A stretch of DNA of 48,927 bases from Myxococcota bacterium. Its GTDB lineage: Bacteria > Myxococcota_A > UBA9160 > UBA4427. The DNA is taken from NCBI GenBank assembly GCA_030748735.1, contig JASMLK010000111.1, forward strand, positions 1 to 48,927, read 5' to 3'. The notes beneath the pieces were generated by a model. It was not told the DNA's origin and made no database searches. It was given only the letters and a program-made list of their open reading frames with translations. A program made the position numbers and the translations under genes. Positions 1 to 7,772 of the stretch are shown here, piece after piece; the stretch's first letter is position 1; each line of letters begins with the position of its first letter.

Positions 1-819
1 TCGGGCAGCGACCTCGCATCACTCAAGACCCGCGGCGAGCTGGTGGACGGCGAGTGGGTGATCAACGGCCAGAAGATCTGGACCACCAACGCGATCGACG
101 CCGACTACATGTTCATCCTGGTGCGCACCGAACCCGACGCGCCCAAGCACGCGGGCATTTCGTACCTGCTGCTCGACATGAAGCAATCCGGCATCGAAGT
201 CCGACCCCTGCGACAGATGACGGGTACGGCGGAGTTCAACGAGGTCTTCCTCACCGACGCCAAGACGCCGGAAGACTGGATCGTGGGCAAGCGTGGTGAA
301 GGTTGGTTGGTGTCGCGAACGACCTTGAAGCACGAGCGCAACTCCATTGGTGCGACAGAGCAAACAGACGCGCAGTTCAACAGCCTGGTGAAACTCGCGA
401 AGGAATCGAAGATCGCGGGCAAGCCCGCGATCGAGAACGCCGACATCCGCGAACGCCTCGCACAGCTCGAAGGCTTCATCCTCGCGCACAAGTACTCGGG
501 TTATCGCCAGCTCACGGCAGACGTGAAGGGCGAAGATCCCGGTATCATTCGCTTGATGACGAAGCTGGGTTCGACCGAGATCGGGCAGGCGGTCGCCAAG
601 ATCGCAATCGACCTGCTCGGAGACGACGGAATGTTGAGCACTGGCGAACACCGCATGGGGGGCATGGGCGAAGGAAGCGGGGGCTGGATCAACCAGTACA
701 TGTTCTCGCTTGGCATCGCGATCGCGGGAGGGACGGCGAACATCCAACGCAACGTCATCGCCGAGCGCGGCCTGGGGCTCCCCCGCGACGCCGCGGCAGA
801 CAGGAGCAAGGGCAAGTGA
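1..819 (+). CDS. Acyl-CoA dehydrogenase, 5'-truncated by window edge
   Basis: This is the last 272 residues of a flavin-dependent acyl-CoA dehydrogenase, which introduces the alpha,beta double bond in acyl-CoA catabolism. The frame is open from base 1, so the N-terminal helical domain lies outside the window. Visible are the middle beta domain ('NGQKIWTTNA', about residue 20) and the C-terminal helical domain ending in the typical 'GGTANIQRNVIAER' and 'GLGLPR'. At the place where medium-chain enzymes carry the catalytic Glu (Glu-Gly-Thr), this protein has Gly-Gly-Thr, so the base is elsewhere or the subunit is not the catalytic one. The stop overlaps the start of the next acyl-CoA dehydrogenase (GTGA), so the two are translationally coupled and may form a mixed-subunit enzyme like the actinobacterial ChsE pairs; that last point is inference. 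Confidence 0.95.
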   Translation, partial: SGSDLASLKTRGELVDGEWVINGQKIWTTNAIDADYMFILVRTEPDAPKHAGISYLLLDMKQSGIEVRPLRQMTGTAEFNEVFLTDAKTPEDWIVGKRGEGWLVSRTTLKHERNSIGATEQTDAQFNSLVKLAKESKIAGKPAIENADIRERLAQLEGFILAHKYSGYRQLTADVKGEDPGIIRLMTKLGSTEIGQAVAKIAIDLLGDDGMLSTGEHRMGGMGEGSGGWINQYMFSLGIAIAGGTANIQRNVIAERGLGLPRDAAADRSKGK

Positions 820-1892
820 ATTTCGATCTCACCGACGAACAGAAGATGCTGCAGGAAATGGTGCAGCAGTTCATCGAAAACGAATGCCCTGCAACGCGCC
901 TGCGCGAGATCTTCGACGGCGAAGAGGGCCATGACCCATCGCTCTGGAAAGGGCTCGTCGAACTCGGCGTCGCGGGGCTCGCGATCGACGAGGAGTACGG
1001 CGGCGCCGGCCTCGAAATGCTCGACCTCGCCGTGGTGGCCGAGACGATCGGTCATGGCGCGCTGCCGGGGCCGTTCTTCAACCACGCACTCGCCGCATAC
1101 GCGATCCAGCTTGCGGGAAGCGATGCGCAGAAGTCGACGTGGCTGCCGAAGCTCGCCAGCGGTGACGCACTCGGAACCGTGGCCCTGTCGGACGCCGAAG
1201 GTGTGTGGTCACCCGAGGCCTGGAGCATGGCTGCGGGTTCGACACTCAGCGGCAGCAAGCCGGCTGTTCCCTTCGCCGCCGCCGCAGACGTGATCGTCGT
1301 GGGTGTTTCGGGTGGCGGGCTCGCGCTGGTGATGAAGGACGCTGCAGGGATGTCGTTCGAAGCGGTCGACATCGCCGATCGCACGCGACGCTACGCGACG
1401 ATCCGGTTCGATGGCACGCCGTGCCAAGCGCTCGAAGCTGGCGCGGATGCCGCGCGCCGCGTGTGCGATGCCGGGCTCGTCCTGCTGGCCGCCGATGCTT
1501 TCGGGGGCTCGCAGCGTTGCCTCGAGATGTCGACCGAATACGCGAAGACGCGCGAACAGTTCGGCGTCATCATCGGGCAGTTCCAGGCCTTGAAGCACCA
1601 GCTCGCCACCATGGCCCTGCACGTCGAACCGAACCGGGGCCTCTACTGGTACGCTGCCCACGCGTTCGACCACCAGCCCGAAGAAGCGCAGCGCATGGCC
1701 GCCGTCGCCAAGGCGCACATCACCGACTGCGCCATGCAGGTCGCGCGCGATGCCGTCGAAGCTCACGGTGGCATCGGCTTCACCTGGGAATGCGATCTCC
1801 AGATCTGGTTCAAGCGCGCGATGTTCAACCGCGCCTTTCTCGGTACGCCTTCGCACCACCGCGCCCGCGCGGCCGAAATGGCGGGTTGGTAG
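816..1892 (+). CDS. Acyl-CoA dehydrogenase, second subunit-like
   Basis: This 358-residue protein begins 'NFDLTDEQKMLQEMV', a standard acyl-CoA dehydrogenase N-terminus, and has 'HGGIGFTWE' in the C-terminal helical domain (about residue 315), typical of FadE-type proteins. The middle domain is short and divergent. The GTG start at 816 is chosen because it overlaps the preceding stop by four bases and has a purine-rich ribosome site (CAGGAGCAAG) just upstream; no ATG fits as well. Together with the preceding gene it forms a two-gene unit, probably one heteromeric enzyme for a bulky or branched acyl-CoA (inference from adjacency and the missing glutamate in the partner). Substrate cannot be read from the sequence. 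Confidence 0.93.
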   Translation: MNFDLTDEQKMLQEMVQQFIENECPATRLREIFDGEEGHDPSLWKGLVELGVAGLAIDEEYGGAGLEMLDLAVVAETIGHGALPGPFFNHALAAYAIQLAGSDAQKSTWLPKLASGDALGTVALSDAEGVWSPEAWSMAAGSTLSGSKPAVPFAAAADVIVVGVSGGGLALVMKDAAGMSFEAVDIADRTRRYATIRFDGTPCQALEAGADAARRVCDAGLVLLAADAFGGSQRCLEMSTEYAKTREQFGVIIGQFQALKHQLATMALHVEPNRGLYWYAAHAFDHQPEEAQRMAAVAKAHITDCAMQVARDAVEAHGGIGFTWECDLQIWFKRAMFNRAFLGTPSHHRARAAEMAGW

Positions 1893-1904
1893 GGAGCCGG
1901 GCCG

Positions 1905-2339
1905 TCAGCCGGCCTGCGCTCGCGCGAGCCGAGGCAGGAAGAAGAGCGGCCAGATCGCGAGAAACAGGTTCGCGCCCCACCAGCTCGGGTCGAAGTCGAG
2001 CCGGATCGCCCAGAACGACACGGCCATGAAGCCTGCGCAGAAGGTGAGCGCCAGCGAGAAGGCCGCGAGCGATCGCCACGACGAATCTCCTTGCGCATGT
2101 CGACGCACGGCCAGCAGCCCACACACCGAGAGCACCATGTCGAGCGGAAAGAACGACCAGTTCCACGCGTAGATGATGGGATCGTCGTAGTCCTTGAAGA
2201 GCCACTCCGCGGGCACGACATCCAACCCGAGAAAGAGCAGCAGCGAAACAGTCCAGTAGACGATGAAGCCGACGTCGGTCACCAGGATCAACGGCTTCAT
2301 GCGCTTCATGATGTCGATTTCAGGTGCAGAAGAAGTCAT
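1905..2339 (-). CDS. YvaD/DUF5360-like four-helix membrane protein
   Basis: This 144-residue protein has four predicted membrane segments (about residues 17-38, 60-78, 90-110 and 118-136). It carries 'LVTDVGFIVYW', 'AEWLFKDYDDPI' and 'AWNWSFFPLDM', which I associate with the small YvaD (DUF5360) family of unknown function; that assignment is from memory of the pattern. Its start overlaps the stop of the ABC-class ATPase by four bases (ATGA), so it is the last gene of a coupled three-gene operon. Nothing in the sequence indicates a catalytic role; a membrane partner for the upstream ATPase or lipoprotein is possible. Confidence 0.75.
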   Translation of the reverse strand: MTSSAPEIDIMKRMKPLILVTDVGFIVYWTVSLLLFLGLDVVPAEWLFKDYDDPIIYAWNWSFFPLDMVLSVCGLLAVRRHAQGDSSWRSLAAFSLALTFCAGFMAVSFWAIRLDFDPSWWGANLFLAIWPLFFLPRLARAQAG

Positions 2340-4087
2340 TGTGAATCAACCCGTAGTGTTCGCAGGCGGTTGATCGCCGCTGCGATCTCGTAGCGGCGCG
2401 GGCGAGCGAGGTTGCCCGGGTGCTCGTCGCCGCGGGCGAAGGGGTCGAGGAAGTCGAGGCTTTCGCGATCGAAGTGTTCGTCGAGTGCGTCCAGGACGCT
2501 TCGCAGGTCCCGCCCCTGGCCCATGAGCTTACGTGCAGCGAAGTGCATGGCGAGGCCGATTGCGCGGGTCTGGCTCGTGTCGAGGAGTTGCTCGACGCCG
2601 CGCAGGTTCACGTCTTCGCGACCGAAGCCGAGGTGGTCGACGCCGCGCACGTCGATCTTGACCGCGCGCTTTCCCCGTGATGCGTCGAAGCTCCTTGCGG
2701 CCGGCACCCGCGCGTTCGGCACCTCGAAGGGCGCTTCGACTTCACGCTGTCGCTCCCCCGGGTTGGCTTCCGCGATCTTTCTTGCGTCGGCGGTGACGTC
2801 ATGGGCGCGGTAATCCCGCATGGCAATCACCTGGTCGGCGGCTTCGAAGTAATCGCCGCAGCCGCCCATCACGAGCACGGTCGAAACGCCGAGCCGCTCG
2901 TGTAATTCGGCAACACGGTCGACGAAGGGCGTAATGGGTTCGTGATCGCGATGGATGAGCGCCTGCATGCGGGCGTCGCGCAGCATGAAGTTGGTCGCGC
3001 AGGTGTCTTCGTCGAGCAGCAGGCCCGCGGCGCCAACTTCGACGGCTTCGATGATGCTCGCTGCCTGGCTCGTGCTCCCGCTCGCGTCTTCGGTCGAGAA
3101 GTCGCGCGTGCTACGGCCTCCCGGCAGCGATCCGATGAAGGCGTGAATGCCCGTGCGTTCGATGCGACGTCCGTCTTCCGCACGAATCTTCACGAGACCC
3201 GGGTGGGACACCACGTATTCGCGACCGTCGCCCGGCACATGGGGATAGACCGCGCGCTCGATGGCCTTCAAGAGTGTCGACTTGCCGTGATAGCCGCCAC
3301 CGACGATCAACGTCGTACCCGTCGAGATCCCCATACCGCGGATCTCCCGGCCCCCGTTCTCGTCGATCGGGTTCGGAACCTCGAATACGACTTCGAACGC
3401 TTCGGGAGATTCGAACGCCACGACGTCAGCCCCTTCGAGTGGCCGATCACTCGCACCCGTTTCACGCGGTAGGCGCGAACCGTTCGCGACGAAGGCCACG
3501 AGCTCCCGGTCTTCGAGCTGCGCTCGAATCGCTTCCTGGTTCTCGATAGACGAGACGAAATCGGTGAGGGAGTCTTCATCGAGTGAAGCCCGCAGCAAGC
3601 TCGCGTGGGCGATCCGGGGCAGGGTTTCGCAGAGAAGGCTCTCCGCCTTGCGCCCCAGAACGCGACGCCCCGCAGCGGGCAGCCCGACTTCGAGTCGCGC
3701 TTCGATCCAACCGCCCGTGAGCTTGACCGCACTTCGCTCGAGCACTTCCTGAGCGCCCGCATCGATGCGGATCACACCGCTCTTTCCACTGCCCGAACGA
3801 TCGCCAGGCTCGGCCACGATGGCGTCGCGAATCGCGCGCGCGACGAAGTCTTCCACCGCGAGGCGACACACCCGATCCTCGATCCAACGAACCGGGAAGT
3901 CGGCCTCTTGCATGGGAACACGAACGCGAACCTTCGACGGTGCGGCGAACGGGTCGCCCTGCACATGGTCGATGAAGAGGGTGAACCCCTCGAAGGCGAA
4001 CGCCCCGCGCAGGTCTTTGTAGGCGGGGTAGCCGCGTCCGTCGATGCGTTGGCATTCACGAGCCAGCGTGGCGCGATCGCGGCTCAT
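2336..4087 (-). CDS. Predicted ATPase of the ABC class (PF09818-type)
   Basis: This 583-residue soluble protein matches the PF09818/COG3044 family, a P-loop group related to ABC ATPases whose bacterial role is not settled; a trypanosome member (MRB1590) is linked to RNA editing complexes. The P-loop 'GGGYHGKSTLL' has its Lys near residue 269, a signature-like 'SGSTSQAA' follows near residue 335, and the Walker B segment is 'GLLLDED' near residue 357. The start at 4087 gives 'MSRDRATLARECQRIDG', matching the usual family N-terminus, and overlaps the stop of the TPR gene by four bases (ATGA). The upstream in-frame extension lies inside that gene and is rejected. No membrane segments are seen, so this is not a transporter subunit. 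Confidence 0.9.
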   Translation of the reverse strand: MSRDRATLARECQRIDGRGYPAYKDLRGAFAFEGFTLFIDHVQGDPFAAPSKVRVRVPMQEADFPVRWIEDRVCRLAVEDFVARAIRDAIVAEPGDRSGSGKSGVIRIDAGAQEVLERSAVKLTGGWIEARLEVGLPAAGRRVLGRKAESLLCETLPRIAHASLLRASLDEDSLTDFVSSIENQEAIRAQLEDRELVAFVANGSRLPRETGASDRPLEGADVVAFESPEAFEVVFEVPNPIDENGGREIRGMGISTGTTLIVGGGYHGKSTLLKAIERAVYPHVPGDGREYVVSHPGLVKIRAEDGRRIERTGIHAFIGSLPGGRSTRDFSTEDASGSTSQAASIIEAVEVGAAGLLLDEDTCATNFMLRDARMQALIHRDHEPITPFVDRVAELHERLGVSTVLVMGGCGDYFEAADQVIAMRDYRAHDVTADARKIAEANPGERQREVEAPFEVPNARVPAARSFDASRGKRAVKIDVRGVDHLGFGREDVNLRGVEQLLDTSQTRAIGLAMHFAARKLMGQGRDLRSVLDALDEHFDRESLDFLDPFARGDEHPGNLARPRRYEIAAAINRLRTLRVDSQ

Positions 4088-5220
4088 GCGGCCGGCGTGC
4101 TTCCGGCCTCGGCGTGTTCCGCTTCGCCGCCACAGCCGCGGTCGTGGAGTTCGGGGCATTGCGTGCGCGCGTATTCGCACGCCCGTGTTTTGTCTTCGAG
4201 TCGCGTCGCGATGAACTGCGCGTAGTCACAGCGCGCGCGGATGTCGTCGCGATTCATCACGGCGAGCGCTTCCTGATAGTGGCGGTCCGCGTCTTCGAGG
4301 CGTTCGCGTTTGTCGTAGACGCGCGCGAGGTTCCAGTGGTTGTAGGGATCGTCTGGGTTGATCGTGACGGCGCGCTCCAACTGCGCGAGCGCTTGCTCGT
4401 CGTCGCCCGTCATCGCGTAGAAGGCACCGAGGTTCGAAGCGACCCGGTGGTCGAGCGGATGGTGTCGTTCGATCACCTGCAGGTAGGCGAGCCCTTCATG
4501 TGCTGCGCCGGCGCGTTGGAAACGACCGAGGAGCTTGAACCAGTGGGGAAGCATCTCCCGCGATTCGAAGGCCGAGAGCGATTCGTCGAGTTGTGCGTTG
4601 GCTTCGCGGTAGTGCCCGGCGAGGATCAACAGATCCACCCGGCCGAGGTGGGCGTCCTGGTCGAACGGGACGAGGGTGAGCGCCTTTTCGTAGTGGGCGA
4701 GCGCCTGCTCGACCCCGGCGTCGGAAAGCCCGGGGCCTGCTGCGGGTCCTCCCTCTGCTGCGGGTTTTCTCATCGTCGCGATCTTGACGTTGGCGAGGCA
4801 CTTGTGTGCTTCGACGTGATGGCCGTGATCGGGCGTGCCGAGCCAGGCCTCGCACAGGGCGCGCGCATCGTCGACGGCGCCGCCAGCGAGCAGCGGGGCC
4901 CAGCGATCGAAGGCTTCGCGCGCCATGCGGTCGCGATCGACGGGGCCGTCCTGGGGTGTCGCACGCGCGTTCGATGGTGCGCTCCCTACGCCGAGAGCGC
5001 GATCCGTTGTCGTTCCCTCGCTGCAAGCGAGTGTCGCGAGCGCGACACAGAGAACGACACTTCGAAGGATCGGCCGAGGCGCGGTGCCCCGCAGCCTGCT
5101 GGCTGCAGTATTGGCGATCGTTCGCCAGTCGAGCCGCCGGGCGACTCCGTGGTGCGACAGATGCAAGGCCCCTCCCCCCGACCTACCCGAAAACCGCGCG
5201 CAAGCGTACCTTTTCCCCAT
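4084..5220 (-). CDS. TPR-repeat protein, probable lipoprotein
   Basis: This protein has at least three tetratricopeptide repeats in its second half, for example 'ALAHYEKALTLVPFDQDAHL' and 'ALAQLERAVTINPDDPYNHW'. A hydrophobic stretch 'VVLCVALATLAC' ahead of 'SEGTTTD' looks like a lipoprotein signal with the lipidated Cys near residue 66 of the longest frame, so the protein is probably anchored in the cell envelope. The true start is uncertain: the ATG at 5220 overlaps the divergent hydrolase start, and a TTG at 5166 behind a G-rich stretch is a good alternative. It heads the operon with the ABC-class ATPase and YvaD-like protein. TPRs bind proteins; the partner is unknown. Confidence 0.8.
   Translation of the reverse strand: MGKRYACARFSGRSGGGALHLSHHGVARRLDWRTIANTAASRLRGTAPRPILRSVVLCVALATLACSEGTTTDRALGVGSAPSNARATPQDGPVDRDRMAREAFDRWAPLLAGGAVDDARALCEAWLGTPDHGHHVEAHKCLANVKIATMRKPAAEGGPAAGPGLSDAGVEQALAHYEKALTLVPFDQDAHLGRVDLLILAGHYREANAQLDESLSAFESREMLPHWFKLLGRFQRAGAAHEGLAYLQVIERHHPLDHRVASNLGAFYAMTGDDEQALAQLERAVTINPDDPYNHWNLARVYDKRERLEDADRHYQEALAVMNRDDIRARCDYAQFIATRLEDKTRACEYARTQCPELHDRGCGGEAEHAEAGSTPAA
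5207..5212 (+). promoter_or_regulatory. -10-like hexamer (TACCTT) close to the hydrolase start
   Basis: TACCTT lies six bases before the ATG of the alpha/beta hydrolase and there is no Shine-Dalgarno between them. This spacing fits a leaderless transcript starting at the ATG. No convincing -35 box is visible. Confidence 0.35.
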
Positions 5221-6667
5221 GCTACAGACGATCGCGTTCGGACGACCTTTCTGGCTGCCCCTGGTAACGGGCGTGGCCTGGATGATTTGCGGCGAGGCGG
5301 CGGGTTCGCTTGGCCTTCTGCTTGCGCTGCCACCCGCATTCCTGCTGATGGTGGCGGCCTACTTCGGTCTGCAACCTGCAGAGGTGAAGCGGAGCGCGGG
5401 GCTCTCGGGGCTGGGCGGTGCCGTCGGGGTGTTGTTCGGCGTGCTGTCGCTTCTCTTCTTCGGCTTGTTCGAAGGCGCGCTGCTGCTCGGGCTTTCGGGC
5501 TGGACGTTCGTCGACGCCGGCGCGCGTGGAGCGGCCACCCTCGAACCCGTCGAAGGCATTCCGGCTCCAGAATCGAATCTCAGGTTCCATACCACCGTGG
5601 CGCTGGACGAAGCGTTGCTGGGCGCCATGGCGTTCATGATCCCGCTTCCGAAGAAGGGCGAAGTCGCTCGCATCGGCGCCGAGGTCGACGAAGCGATCGA
5701 ACTCTTCGAAGCGTGTGGCTGGCTCGAGAAGCCCGAGGAATATCACCGGGCGCCTCTGCCTCTCGAGTTGCCGCGGCTGCGCAGTGCGAGTACGCGAAGC
5801 CACCGTGGGCGTATCGAATTCGAGCGGATGAGCTTCGAAAGCGAATACGAGCCCGCGATCGGTGAGCCCGGGCGTGAACGTTGGCTTGGCTACCTGTCCA
5901 ACCTCACGGCCAGCGCGCACGTGATGCGTCATCCGGGAGAACCGCGCCCCTGGCTCGTGTGCATCCACGGCTACCAGATGGGGAGCGCCCTGGCAGACCT
6001 CGGCGCCTTCGACGCTCCGTATCTGTACGAAAAGCTCGGCTTCAACCTCGTCTTCCCCACCCTCCCCCTTCACGGGCCGCGCAAGATCGGTCGTCTCAGT
6101 GGTGACGGCTTCTTGAGTGGTGACGTGCTCGACAGCATTCACGCCGAAACCCAGGGGTTGTGGGATATCCGCCGGATCCTCAGTTGGGTGCGCGCGCAGG
6201 AAGCACCGTCGATCGGTGTCTACGGGCTTTCGCTCGGCGGCTATACGACGTCGATGCTGGCGGGCATCGAAGACGGGCTCGACTTCGCGATCGCGGGCAT
6301 TCCGATGACGAACCTCGCGGACACCTACTGGAACCATCTGCCGGATCTGGTGGCGCGCGAGTACCTGACCTGCGGCATCACGCGAGAAAAACTCGACGTC
6401 GTAACCCGCGTCGTGACTCCGACACTGCTGACGCCGCGTGTGCCTCACGAACGCCGCGCGATCTTCGGTGGCGTTGGCGATCGTCTCGTACCTGCAAAGC
6501 AGGTCGCGGACCTCGAGCAGCACTGGGGCTCACCCGCGACGGCGTGGTACCAGGGTTCGCACATCACCTTCATGCGCGAAGCCCACGTGCGGAGCTTGAT
6601 CGCGCAAACGGCGCGGAGCGTGATCGCCGGCGCGGAGCCCACGGACGAGCTTGCATCGGCGGTTTGA
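5219..6667 (+). CDS. Membrane-anchored alpha/beta hydrolase (ABHD18-like)
   Basis: This 482-residue protein has hydrophobic N-terminal segments (about residues 10-45 and 60-95) followed by an alpha/beta-hydrolase domain. The nucleophile elbow is 'GLSLGG' with the Ser near residue 337, the acid is probably the Asp in 'GDRLVP' and the base the His in 'GSHITFM' near the C-terminus. An oxyanion-hole-like 'CIHGYQMGS' starts near residue 249. The start at 5219 is chosen over longer in-frame options because those overlap the divergent TPR gene. The pattern is close to the abhydrolase-18 group, whose substrates are unknown; esterase or lipase activity is likely but unproven. Confidence 0.88.
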   Translation: MLQTIAFGRPFWLPLVTGVAWMICGEAAGSLGLLLALPPAFLLMVAAYFGLQPAEVKRSAGLSGLGGAVGVLFGVLSLLFFGLFEGALLLGLSGWTFVDAGARGAATLEPVEGIPAPESNLRFHTTVALDEALLGAMAFMIPLPKKGEVARIGAEVDEAIELFEACGWLEKPEEYHRAPLPLELPRLRSASTRSHRGRIEFERMSFESEYEPAIGEPGRERWLGYLSNLTASAHVMRHPGEPRPWLVCIHGYQMGSALADLGAFDAPYLYEKLGFNLVFPTLPLHGPRKIGRLSGDGFLSGDVLDSIHAETQGLWDIRRILSWVRAQEAPSIGVYGLSLGGYTTSMLAGIEDGLDFAIAGIPMTNLADTYWNHLPDLVAREYLTCGITREKLDVVTRVVTPTLLTPRVPHERRAIFGGVGDRLVPAKQVADLEQHWGSPATAWYQGSHITFMREAHVRSLIAQTARSVIAGAEPTDELASAV

Positions 6668-6733
6668 CCGGCGTCCAATCTTCTCTGGGTTCGCTCGCCG
6701 CGCCGAGGGTCTCGCTGTTGGCGAGTGCTCACC

Positions 6734-6755
6734 ATGGCACTAGACTCAGTGCCAT
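6734..6755. promoter_or_regulatory. Palindromic operator/promoter of the toxin-antitoxin pair
   Basis: ATGGCACT and AGTGCCAT form a perfect 8-base inverted repeat with a six-base centre, ending at the base before the first antitoxin ATG. A -10-like TAGACT (6741-6746) overlaps the left arm and centre, so a protein bound here would block the promoter. Antitoxins of this family usually repress their own operon through such sites; binding here is inference. Confidence 0.6.
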
Positions 6756-7208
6756 ATGGCAAAGGGGGCCTTCATGAGTGCGGCGGAGAAGATCGTTGAT
6801 GTACTTGGAGGGCCGCGCGTCATCGGCAGGAGTGTCAGGACGCTCGATGATCTTGCGAAGCGGCTTCGAAAAGGGCTTCCCTACTCGTCGGTCGAGTGTG
6901 TGATGGACATGCTCGGGATCTCGCGCGAGGTGTTGGCCTCGACGCTTCAAGTTCCGCCGCGCACCCTCGCTCGAAGGAAGCGAGAAGGCGCGCTCGGGCC
7001 AGGCGAGTCGGATCGTCTCTACCGGCTGGCACGCGTCGTGGCGCATGCGCTTGCCGTCTTCGAAGACGACAAGAAGGTTGCCGCCTGGATGACCCGGCCA
7101 AACCGAGCCTTGATGGGCCGATTCCCGATGGAGGTTCTCGATACGGACATCGGGGTTCAGCAGGTGGACGAGATTCTTGGGCGGATCGAGTACGGCGTCT
7201 ATTCCTGA
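6756..7208 (+). CDS. Xre/MbcA/ParS-type antitoxin (DUF2384)
   Basis: This 150-residue antitoxin has an N-terminal helix-turn-helix-like region (about residues 55-90) and the C-terminal DUF2384 toxin-binding domain, seen in 'AAWMTRPNRALMGRFPME' and the closing 'ILGRIEYGVYS'. It neutralises the RES toxin encoded next and should repress the operon through the palindrome just upstream. Two starts are possible: ATG 6756, nine bases after a -10-like TAGACT, and ATG 6774 behind AAAGGGGG, which would shorten the protein by six residues. The stop overlaps the toxin start by one base (TGATG). Confidence 0.92.
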   Translation: MAKGAFMSAAEKIVDVLGGPRVIGRSVRTLDDLAKRLRKGLPYSSVECVMDMLGISREVLASTLQVPPRTLARRKREGALGPGESDRLYRLARVVAHALAVFEDDKKVAAWMTRPNRALMGRFPMEVLDTDIGVQQVDEILGRIEYGVYS

Positions 7209-7663
7209 TGAAGGTCTACCGCATCTGCAAGCGCACCCACGCGAGCCGGGCGTTTCGGGGTGAAGGTGCGAGGCGCTACGCCGGACGTTGGCACCACGCA
7301 GGGATTCCGCTGGTCTATACAGCCCGATCCCTCGCTCTCGCCGCGTTCGAACAGCTCGTTCACTTCGATCTGGACATCGCTCCCGCAGGTTTCGTTTCCA
7401 TCGAAGTCGACATTCCGCGAGGCGTCAAGATCCGGCGGCCCGCGAAGACCCTGCCCGCCAACTGGGATGCCATTCCAGCCGTTGACGAGACGAGAGATTT
7501 TGGATCTCGATGGTTCGAATCCATGAGTTCGGTCGCGATGGTGGTTCCATCGGCCGTGATCGTGGGTGAGATGAACGTGCTCCTGAACCCGCTGCACGCG
7601 GATTTTGCGAAGCTCGTGCGGGGCAAACCACGGCCGTTCGTCTTCGACCCGCGCCTGAGATAG
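7208..7663 (+). CDS. RES-domain toxin (NAD+-consuming)
   Basis: This 151-residue protein is a complete RES toxin, a family shown to deplete or modify via NAD+ and related to ADP-ribosyltransferases. Family marks are the early 'VYRICK' (Arg5), the segment 'GARRYAGRWHHAGIPLVYTA' (residues 20-39) with the conserved Arg and Tyr, and 'ALAAFEQLVH' with the conserved Glu48. The usual GRWN is GRWH here. The start at 7208 is fixed by the one-base overlap with the antitoxin stop. Context and length are typical of Xre-RES operons, and nothing suggests inactivation. Confidence 0.93.
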   Translation: MKVYRICKRTHASRAFRGEGARRYAGRWHHAGIPLVYTARSLALAAFEQLVHFDLDIAPAGFVSIEVDIPRGVKIRRPAKTLPANWDAIPAVDETRDFGSRWFESMSSVAMVVPSAVIVGEMNVLLNPLHADFAKLVRGKPRPFVFDPRLR

Positions 7664-7772
7664 CCGCGCGCCCGATGTCGCGACAGCCGCCGAGATCGGC
7701 CTTGGTAGAATGCGCGCGGCAGCTCCCCACCACCCGACCACTACCTGCAGGCCGACCCGACAACCGATCTCG

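Noticed and set aside
4114..5865. 583-residue plus-strand frame
   Set aside because: It overlaps the TPR lipoprotein and hydrolase genes, is Arg-rich and lacks any motif; it is a shadow of high GC coding.
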